A stretch of 12,544 nt of DNA, from positions 1 to 12,544 of the forward strand of contig JAICQE010000140.1 in assembly GCA_025938035.1 (NCBI GenBank), given 5' to 3'. This DNA comes from Vicinamibacteria bacterium. Its GTDB lineage: Bacteria > Acidobacteriota > Vicinamibacteria > Vicinamibacterales > UBA2999. The notes beneath the pieces are model-generated. The model was not told the origin of the DNA. It made no database searches and was given only the letters and a program-made list of their open reading frames with translations. The position numbers were made by a program, and so were the translations under genes. This document shows, in pieces, positions 1 through 5,981 of this stretch (position 1 is the stretch's first letter; every line of letters starts with the position of its first letter).

Positions 1-42
1 AACGATCCGAACGACTCGAACGACTCGAACGACTCGAACGAT
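1..42. repeat. 9-base tandem array before the first gene
   Basis: Three perfect copies and one partial copy of the 9-base unit CGAACGACT run from position 8 to 42, and positions 1-7 look like a decayed further copy cut by the window edge. The array stops 11 bases before the ATG of the reductase gene. All three frames are open through the repeat, so it could be the tail of an upstream gene (frame 1 reads Asn-Asp-Ser repeats and stops at 73-75). A non-coding array is more likely, because similar arrays with other units lie elsewhere in this window. Confidence 0.8.
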
Positions 43-53
43 ATGATCGCTGG

Positions 54-1052
54 ATGTCCGTTCGTGACGTCCTGATCGTGGGCGCCGGTCCGTCCGGCCT
101 CGCCACCGCCATTGCCGCCAAGCAGCGCGGCCTCGACTACGTGATTGTCGAGAAGGGGATCCTGGTCAATTCGATCTTCAACTTTCCGACGCACATGGTG
201 TTTTTCACCACGCCGGAACTGCTCGAGATCGGCGGGCTGCCGCTGGTGACGCCGTACGACAAGCCGATGCGCCTCGAAGCGCTCCGCTATTACCGCCGCG
301 TCGTCGATACCTATCAGTTGCAGATCTCCTTTCACGAGAAGGTAATCTCGATCGAGCGGGAAGACGAAGGCGGGACTGTCGTGTTTACGGTCACGACGCA
401 GACGGACCGGGGCGTCAAGCGGGTCAGGCAGGCGCGCGCCGTGGTGCTGGCGATCGGCTATTACGACCTGCCGAACTATCTCGGAATCCCGGGCGAGGAT
501 CTGCCGCACGTCTCCCACTACTACACGGATGCGCATCCGTACTACCGGCAGCGCGTGGTCGTCGTCGGCGGGAAGAATTCAGCGGCCGAGGCCGCGCTCG
601 AGCTGTTCCGCGGCGGCGCGCACGTGACGCTGGTGCATCGCCACGCCACGCTGGGCGACTCAATCAAGTACTGGGTTCGTCCCGACATCGAGAACCGCAT
701 CAAGGAAGGATCGATTCAGGCGAGGTTCGAGACCACCGTGTGCGAGATCCGTCCGACCGAGGTGGTCGTCCAGCGCGGCGGCACGCGCGAGGAGATCCCC
801 GCCGACGGCGTCTTCCTGTTGACCGGATACCACCCCGATGCGGCGCTGATGGCTGCGGCCGGCATTCAGGTCGACGCGGAGACGCTGGCGCCGGCGCTTC
901 ATCCGGAGACGTTCGAGACGAACGTCCCGAACCTGTTTCTGGCTGGTGGATGCGTGGCGGGCAAGGCGACCGGAAACATCTTCATCGAGAACGGCCGGTT
1001 CCACGGCGAGAAGATCATCACCGAGCTGGCGGCGCGCTTCGACCATCTGTAG
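54..1052 (+). CDS. ypdA: YpdA-family FAD/NADPH disulfide reductase (bacillithiol disulfide reductase-like)
   Basis: A 332-residue two-dinucleotide-binding-domain flavoprotein, close in length to YpdA (Bdr) of Firmicutes. YpdA uses NADPH to recycle oxidised bacillithiol in the cytoplasm. The FAD Rossmann motif GAGPSG is at residues 10-15 and the NADPH-binding motif VVGGKNSAAEAA at about 170-181. Family signatures include IFNFPTHMVFF (41-51), a SIKYWVRP stretch (203-210) and the C-terminal NIFIENGRFHG (308-318). Residue 14 is Ser; the Firmicute enzymes, as I recall them, have a conserved Cys here (GPCG) that is important for activity. The gene may therefore act on another low-molecular-weight thiol or by another mechanism. 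No signal peptide is seen. ATG 54 is chosen because the Rossmann motif begins at residue 10; the ribosome site before it is poor. The next gene starts 90 bases downstream with its own ribosome site, so this may be a single-gene unit. Confidence 0.85.
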   Translation: MSVRDVLIVGAGPSGLATAIAAKQRGLDYVIVEKGILVNSIFNFPTHMVFFTTPELLEIGGLPLVTPYDKPMRLEALRYYRRVVDTYQLQISFHEKVISIEREDEGGTVVFTVTTQTDRGVKRVRQARAVVLAIGYYDLPNYLGIPGEDLPHVSHYYTDAHPYYRQRVVVVGGKNSAAEAALELFRGGAHVTLVHRHATLGDSIKYWVRPDIENRIKEGSIQARFETTVCEIRPTEVVVQRGGTREEIPADGVFLLTGYHPDAALMAAAGIQVDAETLAPALHPETFETNVPNLFLAGGCVAGKATGNIFIENGRFHGEKIITELAARFDHL

Positions 1053-1142
1053 AGCTCGGCCTTTGCCCGGGTAAACGATTTCCGCAGGACTCTGGTATAG
1101 AGTCACTGAGCCTGTTTGATCTGATTCGGAGGACAAAAGCAG

Positions 1143-1778
1143 ATGAAGCGTTATCTTGCGGTGGCCATGGCCATCACTCTGATTGCGGGAGCGGCGACCG
1201 TGGCCGCCCAAGCGCCCGGTTGGAAGCAGCGCATCGATCGCAGCACGAGCGCGAGCGATCCCGACCCGGCAGGTGAAGTGAAGTTCATGGCGATGGGCGG
1301 CGGGTTCCACGCCGTGAACCCCTCGGCAGCGACCTACTGGAATCCCAAGAACACCACGACGGGGAATTACACCCTCAAGGCGACATTTGCGCAGAACGCC
1401 CGGAGCAGCCATCCCAATTACCTCGGGCTGCTGTTCGGTGGCAAGGACCTCGACGGGCCGAACCAGAGCTACACGTACTTCCTCGTGGCGCCGCAGAACG
1501 GCACCTGGATTCTCAAGCAGCGCACCGGCGAGCAGACGAAGGACGTGCTGCCGCGAGGCAAGAATGCGGCGGTGGTGCAGCTCGATGCGTCCGGCAAGGC
1601 GACGAACACGCTGGAAGTGAGAGTCACTGCCGACAAGGTTGATTACGTCGTGAACGGGACCGTCGTCGGGTCGACGCCGAAGACTGCCGTCACCACCGAT
1701 GGTATCTATGGGTTTCGCGTGAACCACGCAATGCCCGACAACATGATTACCGATCTGAGCGTTACTCCAGGCAAGTAG
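1143..1778 (+). CDS. Exported lectin/glucanase-fold-like protein of unknown function
   Basis: A 211-residue protein with a clear Sec signal peptide (Lys-Arg, then a hydrophobic run to about residue 20, likely cleavage near VAA/QA at 22). The mature part is rich in beta-strand-type sequence. Stretches such as NYLGLLFGGKDLDGPNQSY (about 94-112), followed by Trp-Ile-Leu-Lys-Gln and a final GIYGFRVNHAMPDNMITDLSV-like strand pair, resemble the LamG/DUF1080-type concanavalin fold of secreted sugar-binding or glycosidase proteins. I see no catalytic residues that would allow a reaction to be named. A good ribosome site GGAGG (1128-1132) lies 10 bases before the ATG. The stop codon TAG is the last three bases of the GTAG of a REP-like palindrome, and a GC-rich terminator-like hairpin follows. 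It is probably transcribed alone. Periplasmic or outer-surface location is inferred from the signal peptide. Confidence 0.75.
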   Translation: MKRYLAVAMAITLIAGAATVAAQAPGWKQRIDRSTSASDPDPAGEVKFMAMGGGFHAVNPSAATYWNPKNTTTGNYTLKATFAQNARSSHPNYLGLLFGGKDLDGPNQSYTYFLVAPQNGTWILKQRTGEQTKDVLPRGKNAAVVQLDASGKATNTLEVRVTADKVDYVVNGTVVGSTPKTAVTTDGIYGFRVNHAMPDNMITDLSVTPGK

Positions 1779-1798
1779 CTTCCGCCTTCAGGCGGAAG
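1775..1798 (+). repeat. REP-like palindrome with GTAG head, copy 1
   Basis: GTAG at 1775-1778 is followed by a perfect palindrome: CTTCCGCCT (1779-1787), loop TC, AGGCGGAAG (1790-1798). A GTAG-type tetranucleotide at the 5' base of an imperfect or perfect palindrome is the known layout of REP sequences mobilised by RAYT (TnpA-REP) transposases. The same 24 bases recur, inverted and without a change, at 7327-7350. The GTAG supplies the TAG stop of the upstream gene, so the element sits exactly on the 3' end of that gene. Confidence 0.85.
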
Positions 1799-1817
1799 GG
1801 AGAAGGAAGACACACTG

Positions 1818-1850
1818 CGCGCCGCCGGATAACGGCGGCGCGTTCCTGTT
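1818..1850 (+). terminator. GC-rich hairpin with short T-rich tail, probable terminator
   Basis: A perfect 10-base stem, CGCGCCGCCG (1818-1827) with CGGCGGCGCG (1833-1842), closes a GATAA loop and is followed by TTCCTGTT. This looks like an intrinsic terminator for the exported protein gene ending at 1778, although the T tract is interrupted. It abuts the ATG of the methyltransferase gene at 1851, so it may also limit translation of that gene. Confidence 0.55.
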
Positions 1851-2567
1851 ATGGCACCTGGCGCTTCGCGTCGTGCACTGCTTCTCTTCGCCGTTCTCGC
1901 GGCTTCATTCCCGGTATTCGCACAACAGACAGACGCGCAGTCGGCCGTCCGCCGGCGGCAGATGGTGAACGAGCAGATCGCCGCGCGCGACGTCAAGGAT
2001 CCGCGCGTCCTCGACGCGATGCGCAAGGTCCCGCGCCATCGCTTCGTGCCGCCGGCGCTGATCTCGCGCGCGTATGACGACAGCCCGCTCCCGATCGGCT
2101 ACAGCCAGACGATCTCCCAGCCATTCATCGTCGCGCACATGACCGAAGCGCTCGACATCCAGAGTTCCCATAAGGTGCTGGAAATCGGGACCGGATCGGG
2201 TTATCAGGCGGCCGTGCTGGGCGAGCTTGCCCGTACCGTCTACACCATAGAGATCGTTCCCGAGCTGGCACGCAGCGCCGCCGCGACGTTGAAGGCGCTC
2301 GGCTACCGCAACGTGCACGTGCGTGCGGGCGACGGGTATGCGGGATGGCCCGAACACGCGCCGTTCGATCGCATCATGCTTACTGCCGCGCCGGAGGAAA
2401 TCCCCAAGCCGCTCATCGATCAGCTCGCGCCACGCGGGCGCCTGCTCGCGCCGGTGGGCGAGCAGGGAGCGGTGCAGTGGCTGACGATCGTCGACAAGAC
2501 GCCGCAGGGCGTCACCCAGCGGCGAACGCTGCCGGTCCGTTTCGTCCCGTTCACCCGCAGCCGTTAA
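1851..2567 (+). CDS. pcm: Protein-L-isoaspartate O-methyltransferase with an export signal
   Basis: Pcm uses S-adenosylmethionine to methylate isoaspartyl residues in age-damaged proteins and start their repair. The S-adenosylmethionine motif VLEIGTGSGYQAA is at residues 109-121. Other family signatures are MVNEQIAARDVKDPRVLDAM (38-57), LPIGYSQTISQPFIVAHMTE (80-99), an acidic strand end YTIEIVPE (131-138) and FDRIMLTAAPEEIPKPL (172-188). Relative to a typical cytoplasmic Pcm, which begins near the MVNEQ stretch, the protein has about 37 extra N-terminal residues: Arg-Arg, a hydrophobic core and a cleavage site near VFA/QQ (24), a convincing Sec signal. ATG 1851 is the only start in this frame after a stop at 1830-1832. 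ATG 1962 would give a conventional cytoplasmic protein, but I see no good ribosome site there either. Export is unusual because S-adenosylmethionine is normally cytoplasmic. Confidence 0.9.
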   Translation: MAPGASRRALLLFAVLAASFPVFAQQTDAQSAVRRRQMVNEQIAARDVKDPRVLDAMRKVPRHRFVPPALISRAYDDSPLPIGYSQTISQPFIVAHMTEALDIQSSHKVLEIGTGSGYQAAVLGELARTVYTIEIVPELARSAAATLKALGYRNVHVRAGDGYAGWPEHAPFDRIMLTAAPEEIPKPLIDQLAPRGRLLAPVGEQGAVQWLTIVDKTPQGVTQRRTLPVRFVPFTRSR

Positions 2568-2594
2568 CCAGTCCAGTTCTGTTTCTTGCCGTTT

Positions 2595-2643
2595 ATCCCG
2601 CGGCACGGGATCTGATGTTGCAGCGAATAACTGCGCACATCAG
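2595..2643 (+). promoter_or_regulatory. Two consecutive hairpins in the leader of the di-haem cytochrome gene
   Basis: The first hairpin is ATCCCG (2595-2600) with CGGGAT (2606-2611) around a CGGCA loop. It is followed at once by CTGATGT (2612-2618) with ACATCAG (2637-2643), strengthened by an inner GCAG (2620-2623) with CTGC (2631-2634). There is no T tract, so a classical terminator is unlikely. They may be a structured 5' leader, a 3' stabiliser of the methyltransferase message, or an old repeat. I recognise no riboswitch class. Confidence 0.4.
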
Positions 2644-2685
2644 CTGCGCGGGGGCCCGGCTGAGCGTGTCCGATAGGAGGAAGGG

Positions 2686-3873
2686 ATGACACGTATAGTT
2701 GGTGCCCTCGCGGCCGTTTTCCTAGTCACTTTGGCGGTGACGGCGCAATCGCGAAACGGCAGGGATATTTTCCGGTTCGATACGTTTGGCGATGAGCAGT
2801 TGTGGACGACCACCCTGCAGATGCACACGGTCATCCCGAAGCTCACGCCCCGCGCGGCGCTGGGACTTGGTCTGAAAGTAGACGTCGAAGCGCTACCACT
2901 GAGCGTCATTACCGCGCTGAAGGCCGACCCCACGCTCTTGGACAACGCCGCCGTGACGCTTCAGCTGCTCCGCTTGAATGCCGTCGTCGGCATTATCGGC
3001 CGCGTTGGGCCAGACGACTCGCTGCAGTCGGTCGGCACCACGTGCGCGCTCTGCCATTCCACAGTGGACGACTCGTTCGTGCCGGGCGTCGGCAGACGGC
3101 TCGACGGTTGGCCGAACCGCACGCTGAAGGTGGGCGAAATCATCGCCTCCTCGCCCGTCCTGACCGAGGCACAGCGAGCGGTCTACAAGAGCTGGAAGCC
3201 CGGCTTCTACGACCCGCGTTTCACGGCGTTCAAGGGCCTCGCCGAAGGTTTCGAGATCCTCAACCCGACGAGCTTCCCGGTGGTGATCCCGCCGGCGTAC
3301 GGTCTGCGTGGGGTCGAGTTCGAAACCTTCACAGGCGACGGACCGATCTCCTACTGGAACGCCTACGTCGGCATCACCCAGATGGGCGGTCGCGGCGACT
3401 TCCACGACCCGCGCATCCCGCTGACCGTCGATCAGCCGCCGCCCGATCTGGTGACGCCGCAACTGCCGGCGCTCCTGGCGTATCAGCTGTCGCTGCGCGC
3501 GCCGGATCCGCCGAAGGGGAGCTTCAACGTCGTCGCGGCGCAACGCGGCCGCCATCTGTTCAACGGCCAGGCCCGGTGCGACGCGTGCCACACGCCGCCG
3601 AACTTCACGGACGTCCTTCGCGGGCCGAGCCGCGACGTGCCGTTCCTGCATGCTCCTGCGGAGACGCAGATGGAGCCCGAGTACGCGTCGCGCAGCGTGA
3701 CGGGTCAGTACCGCACGACGCCGCTGCGCGGAATCTGGCAGCATCCGCCCTACTTCCACGACGGCAGTGCCGCCGATCTTCTGGCGGTGGTGAATCACTA
3801 CAACCGGGTGCTGTCGCTCGGGCTGAACGACGCGCAGAAGGCTGATCTGGTCGAGTATTTGAAGTCGCTGTAA
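2686..3873 (+). CDS. Exported di-haem cytochrome c (cytochrome c peroxidase/MauG-like)
   Basis: A 395-residue protein with a Sec signal peptide (cleavage near VTA/QS at 20). Two c-type haem sites are visible: CALCH at 120-124 and CDACH at 298-302. The C-terminal TTPLRGIWQHPPYFHDGSAADLLAVVNHYN block (about 344-373; key parts TPLRG, PYFHDG, VVNHYN) is typical of bacterial di-haem cytochrome c peroxidases and MauG-like oxidases. Those enzymes reduce hydrogen peroxide or oxidise substrates in the periplasm with electrons from small cytochromes. The first haem region is less typical, with a long N-terminal part, so the actual substrate cannot be read from the sequence. AGGAGG at 2675-2680 lies 5 bases before ATG 2686 and fixes the start. 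Two hairpins stand in its leader and a REP pair follows it. It converges on the molybdoenzyme operon. Confidence 0.85.
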   Translation: MTRIVGALAAVFLVTLAVTAQSRNGRDIFRFDTFGDEQLWTTTLQMHTVIPKLTPRAALGLGLKVDVEALPLSVITALKADPTLLDNAAVTLQLLRLNAVVGIIGRVGPDDSLQSVGTTCALCHSTVDDSFVPGVGRRLDGWPNRTLKVGEIIASSPVLTEAQRAVYKSWKPGFYDPRFTAFKGLAEGFEILNPTSFPVVIPPAYGLRGVEFETFTGDGPISYWNAYVGITQMGGRGDFHDPRIPLTVDQPPPDLVTPQLPALLAYQLSLRAPDPPKGSFNVVAAQRGRHLFNGQARCDACHTPPNFTDVLRGPSRDVPFLHAPAETQMEPEYASRSVTGQYRTTPLRGIWQHPPYFHDGSAADLLAVVNHYNRVLSLGLNDAQKADLVEYLKSL

Positions 3874-3885
3874 CACCAGGATTTC

Positions 3886-3937
3886 GTGGGGCGAGCCTTG
3901 CAGGCTCGCCTCGCGAACCCGAAGACGTTCGCGCCAC
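3886..3937. repeat. Head-to-head pair of REP-like palindromes (BIME-like)
   Basis: Element 1 on the + strand: GTGG (3886-3889), then GGCGAGCCT (3890-3898), loop TGC, AGGCTCGCC (3902-3910). Element 2 on the - strand: GTGG (complement of CCAC at 3934-3937), then CGCGAAC (complement of 3927-3933), an 8-base loop, GTTCGCG (complement of 3912-3918). Only base 3911 separates the two. Two inverted REPs closing on each other are the layout of a bacterial interspersed mosaic element. The pair fills the space between two convergent genes and can act on both strands as a 3' end stabiliser or weak terminator. Confidence 0.75.
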
Positions 3938-3950
3938 GGAAACCGAACCG

Positions 3951-4577
3951 CTAGTGAACCGCGCCGCCCTTCCATTTCGGGCCGAGCGTTTTCATCTCGA
4001 GCAGCTCGATCAGCCCGTGACCGCGGGCCAGCAGCCCGTCGCGCTCGAGGAGCGCCTGCCGCTCGAGCGGCTCGAGCCCCATGTACTGCGCCAGCGCGTT
4101 CACGAGATCCTCGTCGGCCACTGCGGGGGGAAACTTGGGATCGCCGCCTTCGCGTTCGACCGCGGCGGCCAGCAGCGCTTCGAGCCGCTGCCGCAGCCGG
4201 TGCAGCTCGCTGCGCTCGGCGTCGGCGACCCGTTCGGGGAGGGACTCGATCGTGGCGAGGCGGTACGACCTGCTGGAGTCTTCACCGGTGACGCGGAACT
4301 TTTCCATGCCCTTGAGCACGATGTTGAAGCGCCCGTCGGCGAGCGGCTCGGAATGGGTGATGACACCGGCGCAACCCACCGGATAGATTGGCGGCCGTCC
4401 GTTGTAGTCCGCCTCGTAGCCGGCCTTCAGCAGCGCCATGCCGATGATGCGATCGCCGGCGAGCGCATCCGCCACCATCGTCCGGTACCGCGGCTCGAAG
4501 ATGTGCAGCGGCATGAACACGTTGGGAAAGAGAACGGCGTTGGGCAGCGGGAAGATGGGAATGACAGGCGGGAGCAT
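3951..4577 (-). CDS. Stand-alone Lon N-terminal (LON substrate-binding) domain protein
   Basis: A 208-residue protein consisting of the PUA-like LON domain that Lon protease uses to bind substrates, without the AAA+ or serine protease parts. The opening PVIPIFPLPNAVLFPNVFMPLHIFEPRYR (residues 4-32; key parts PLPN, LFP, PLHIFEPRY) is the family signature. A later GRFNIVLKGMEKFRV stretch matches the second strand block, and a charged helical region follows (about 115-140). The cellular role of such proteins is unknown. The start at 4577 is preferred over an in-frame start at 4616: the protein then begins four residues before the conserved block, and the gene follows the stop of the molybdoenzyme gene by 4 bases without overlap, which suggests translational coupling. 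It is the last gene of the - strand operon. No signal peptide is present, so it should be cytoplasmic. Confidence 0.85.
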   Translation of the reverse strand: MLPPVIPIFPLPNAVLFPNVFMPLHIFEPRYRTMVADALAGDRIIGMALLKAGYEADYNGRPPIYPVGCAGVITHSEPLADGRFNIVLKGMEKFRVTGEDSSRSYRLATIESLPERVADAERSELHRLRQRLEALLAAAVEREGGDPKFPPAVADEDLVNALAQYMGLEPLERQALLERDGLLARGHGLIELLEMKTLGPKWKGGAVH

Positions 4578-4581
4578 CGGA

Positions 4582-5979
4582 CTAGCGAGGCGGGAAGTGT
4601 CGCACCAGGTATCCAAACAGGCGCCGGCGCTCCTCGTCCGTGACTGAGGCGCCCCAGCGGGCCATCTTGTCGAGCTCGCGCGACCAGCCGCCCTCGTCGA
4701 GGCGTTGCTGCGTGATCAGATCGGCATCGTGACAGACGAGGCACTTCTGACGGACGAGTGCGGTGTCGGCGTCGATCGGCAATGCCAGGGCCTCTGCCGC
4801 CGCCGGTCTCGCGGGCGCGGCGGATCCGCCAACCGAGACCGTCACCCGGTCAGGCGCGTTCCATAGGTAACCTGACGGATTCCATTGCGGCATCGCCCCC
4901 TGCGTGCGTCCGCGAGAATCCGTCGCCCGCGCCATGACCGTATACGTGCCTGACGGAGCCCCTCGCCATTCATACTCGAAGGATCTCCACGCGTAGGGTT
5001 CACGCTCGCGCCCGAGGCTTGTGCGCTGCCACGATTTGCCGCCGTCGGTGGAGATGTCGACGCGGGCGATTTCCCCTTCACCGGTCCATGCAAAGCCGGC
5101 GACGCGCAGCCGGCCGGCCGGAACGCTGGCCCCAGTCTCCGGCGACACGATGAGGGATTTGACAGCCATCCCCGTCAGCGGCTCCATCTCGCGTGCCGGA
5201 ACAACGCTGCCGGGAGCGACTGGCTGCCGTGGGTAGCGATACGCGGTTTGAACGAAGAAGCCGTCGTGCTGTGTCTCGAGCACCGTGATGGCCGTGATCC
5301 ACTTCACCCAGTAGGCGCCCTCCCACCCGGGAACGATCGCGCGGAGCGGAAACCCGTGCGACTCTGGCAGCGGCACTCCGTTCATCTCGAACGCGAGAAG
5401 CGTGTCGCGGTGCATCGCCTTCGCGATCGGAAGCGTGCGCGTGAAGTCGGGTACCGTGCCGATTGGGCGATCGCCGCCGTCGAACAGGACGAACTGTCCG
5501 CTTGGCCGGACGCCCGCGCGCTGCAGAACGTCCGACAGGCGCACGCCCGTCCAGCGGGCATTGCCGACCGCGCCGCGCTGCCACTGCACGCCGGCGACGG
5601 GAGGATCGAAGAAGGCGCGGCCGTTACCTGCGCACTCCAGCGTGACCACGGTTGTCACTCTGGGAAGGGCTCGCAGATCGGCGAGGCGAAGCGTCAGAGG
5701 GCGTTCGATGGCCCCGGCAACGGTCACCGCCCATGTTGCGGCGTCGATGTCCGGTGTCGGCAGATGCGAGCGGACGAAGAAGACGTCGTTCGGCGTGATC
5801 CAGTCAGTGAGCAGGCTGACCGGCGTTTCGAGGTCCTGCGGTGTGCGCGATCTCACGATCAATCGTGCGCCCGGCTGCGCACCGCCGCGTTGCAGCGCGC
5901 CCAGCGGCGCCAGGCCGGACACGGCGCCGAGCGCCGCGACCTGTGTTGCACCGTGCAGGAAGGTACGACGGGAAATCAC
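4582..5979 (-). CDS. Tat-exported sulfite-oxidase-family molybdoenzyme with fused C-terminal cytochrome c
   Basis: A 465-residue protein starting at a GTG 2 bases after the VWA gene stop. Residues 3-8 (SRRTFL) begin a twin-arginine signal with a hydrophobic stretch to about 30. The molybdopterin domain (about 45-240) shows FFVRSHLP (67-74), the Mo-ligand cysteine Cys116 in TLECAGNG, and ESHGFPLRAIVPG (206-218). A Mo-cofactor dimerisation domain (about 265-385) follows, with DISTDGGKSWQ and QWNPSGYLWNA blocks. After an Ala/Pro-rich linker, CLVCH (413-417) and Met439 mark a small mono-haem cytochrome c. In SorAB sulfite dehydrogenases these two parts are separate subunits; here they are fused, so electrons can pass directly from Mo to haem. 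Sulfite is the likely substrate, but methionine sulfoxide or another oxo-transfer reaction cannot be excluded. Longer starts, up to 6162, run through the VWA gene and have no signal peptide next to their start, so they were not used. Confidence 0.88.
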   Translation of the reverse strand: MISRRTFLHGATQVAALGAVSGLAPLGALQRGGAQPGARLIVRSRTPQDLETPVSLLTDWITPNDVFFVRSHLPTPDIDAATWAVTVAGAIERPLTLRLADLRALPRVTTVVTLECAGNGRAFFDPPVAGVQWQRGAVGNARWTGVRLSDVLQRAGVRPSGQFVLFDGGDRPIGTVPDFTRTLPIAKAMHRDTLLAFEMNGVPLPESHGFPLRAIVPGWEGAYWVKWITAITVLETQHDGFFVQTAYRYPRQPVAPGSVVPAREMEPLTGMAVKSLIVSPETGASVPAGRLRVAGFAWTGEGEIARVDISTDGGKSWQRTSLGREREPYAWRSFEYEWRGAPSGTYTVMARATDSRGRTQGAMPQWNPSGYLWNAPDRVTVSVGGSAAPARPAAAEALALPIDADTALVRQKCLVCHDADLITQQRLDEGGWSRELDKMARWGASVTDEERRRLFGYLVRHFPPR

Positions 5980-5981
5980 GG

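Noticed and set aside
1..75. Tail of an upstream gene coding Asn-Asp-Ser repeats, stopping at 73-75
   Set aside because: All frames are open through the 9-base array, so openness carries no weight; without the upstream sequence no gene can be supported.
660..1727. Long - strand open frame of 355 codons opposite the reductase and the exported protein
   Set aside because: It is antisense to two genes with clear family motifs or a signal peptide; its translation is Arg/His-rich with no recognisable domain, as expected for a GC-rich shadow frame.
2893..3975. Long - strand open frame opposite the di-haem cytochrome
   Set aside because: It covers the two haem motifs in antisense, has Arg-rich composition and no domain.
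4578..4616. Upstream start at 4616 for the LON-domain protein
   Set aside because: It overlaps the molybdoenzyme gene and adds 13 residues not typical of the family; ATG 4577 begins just before the conserved block.
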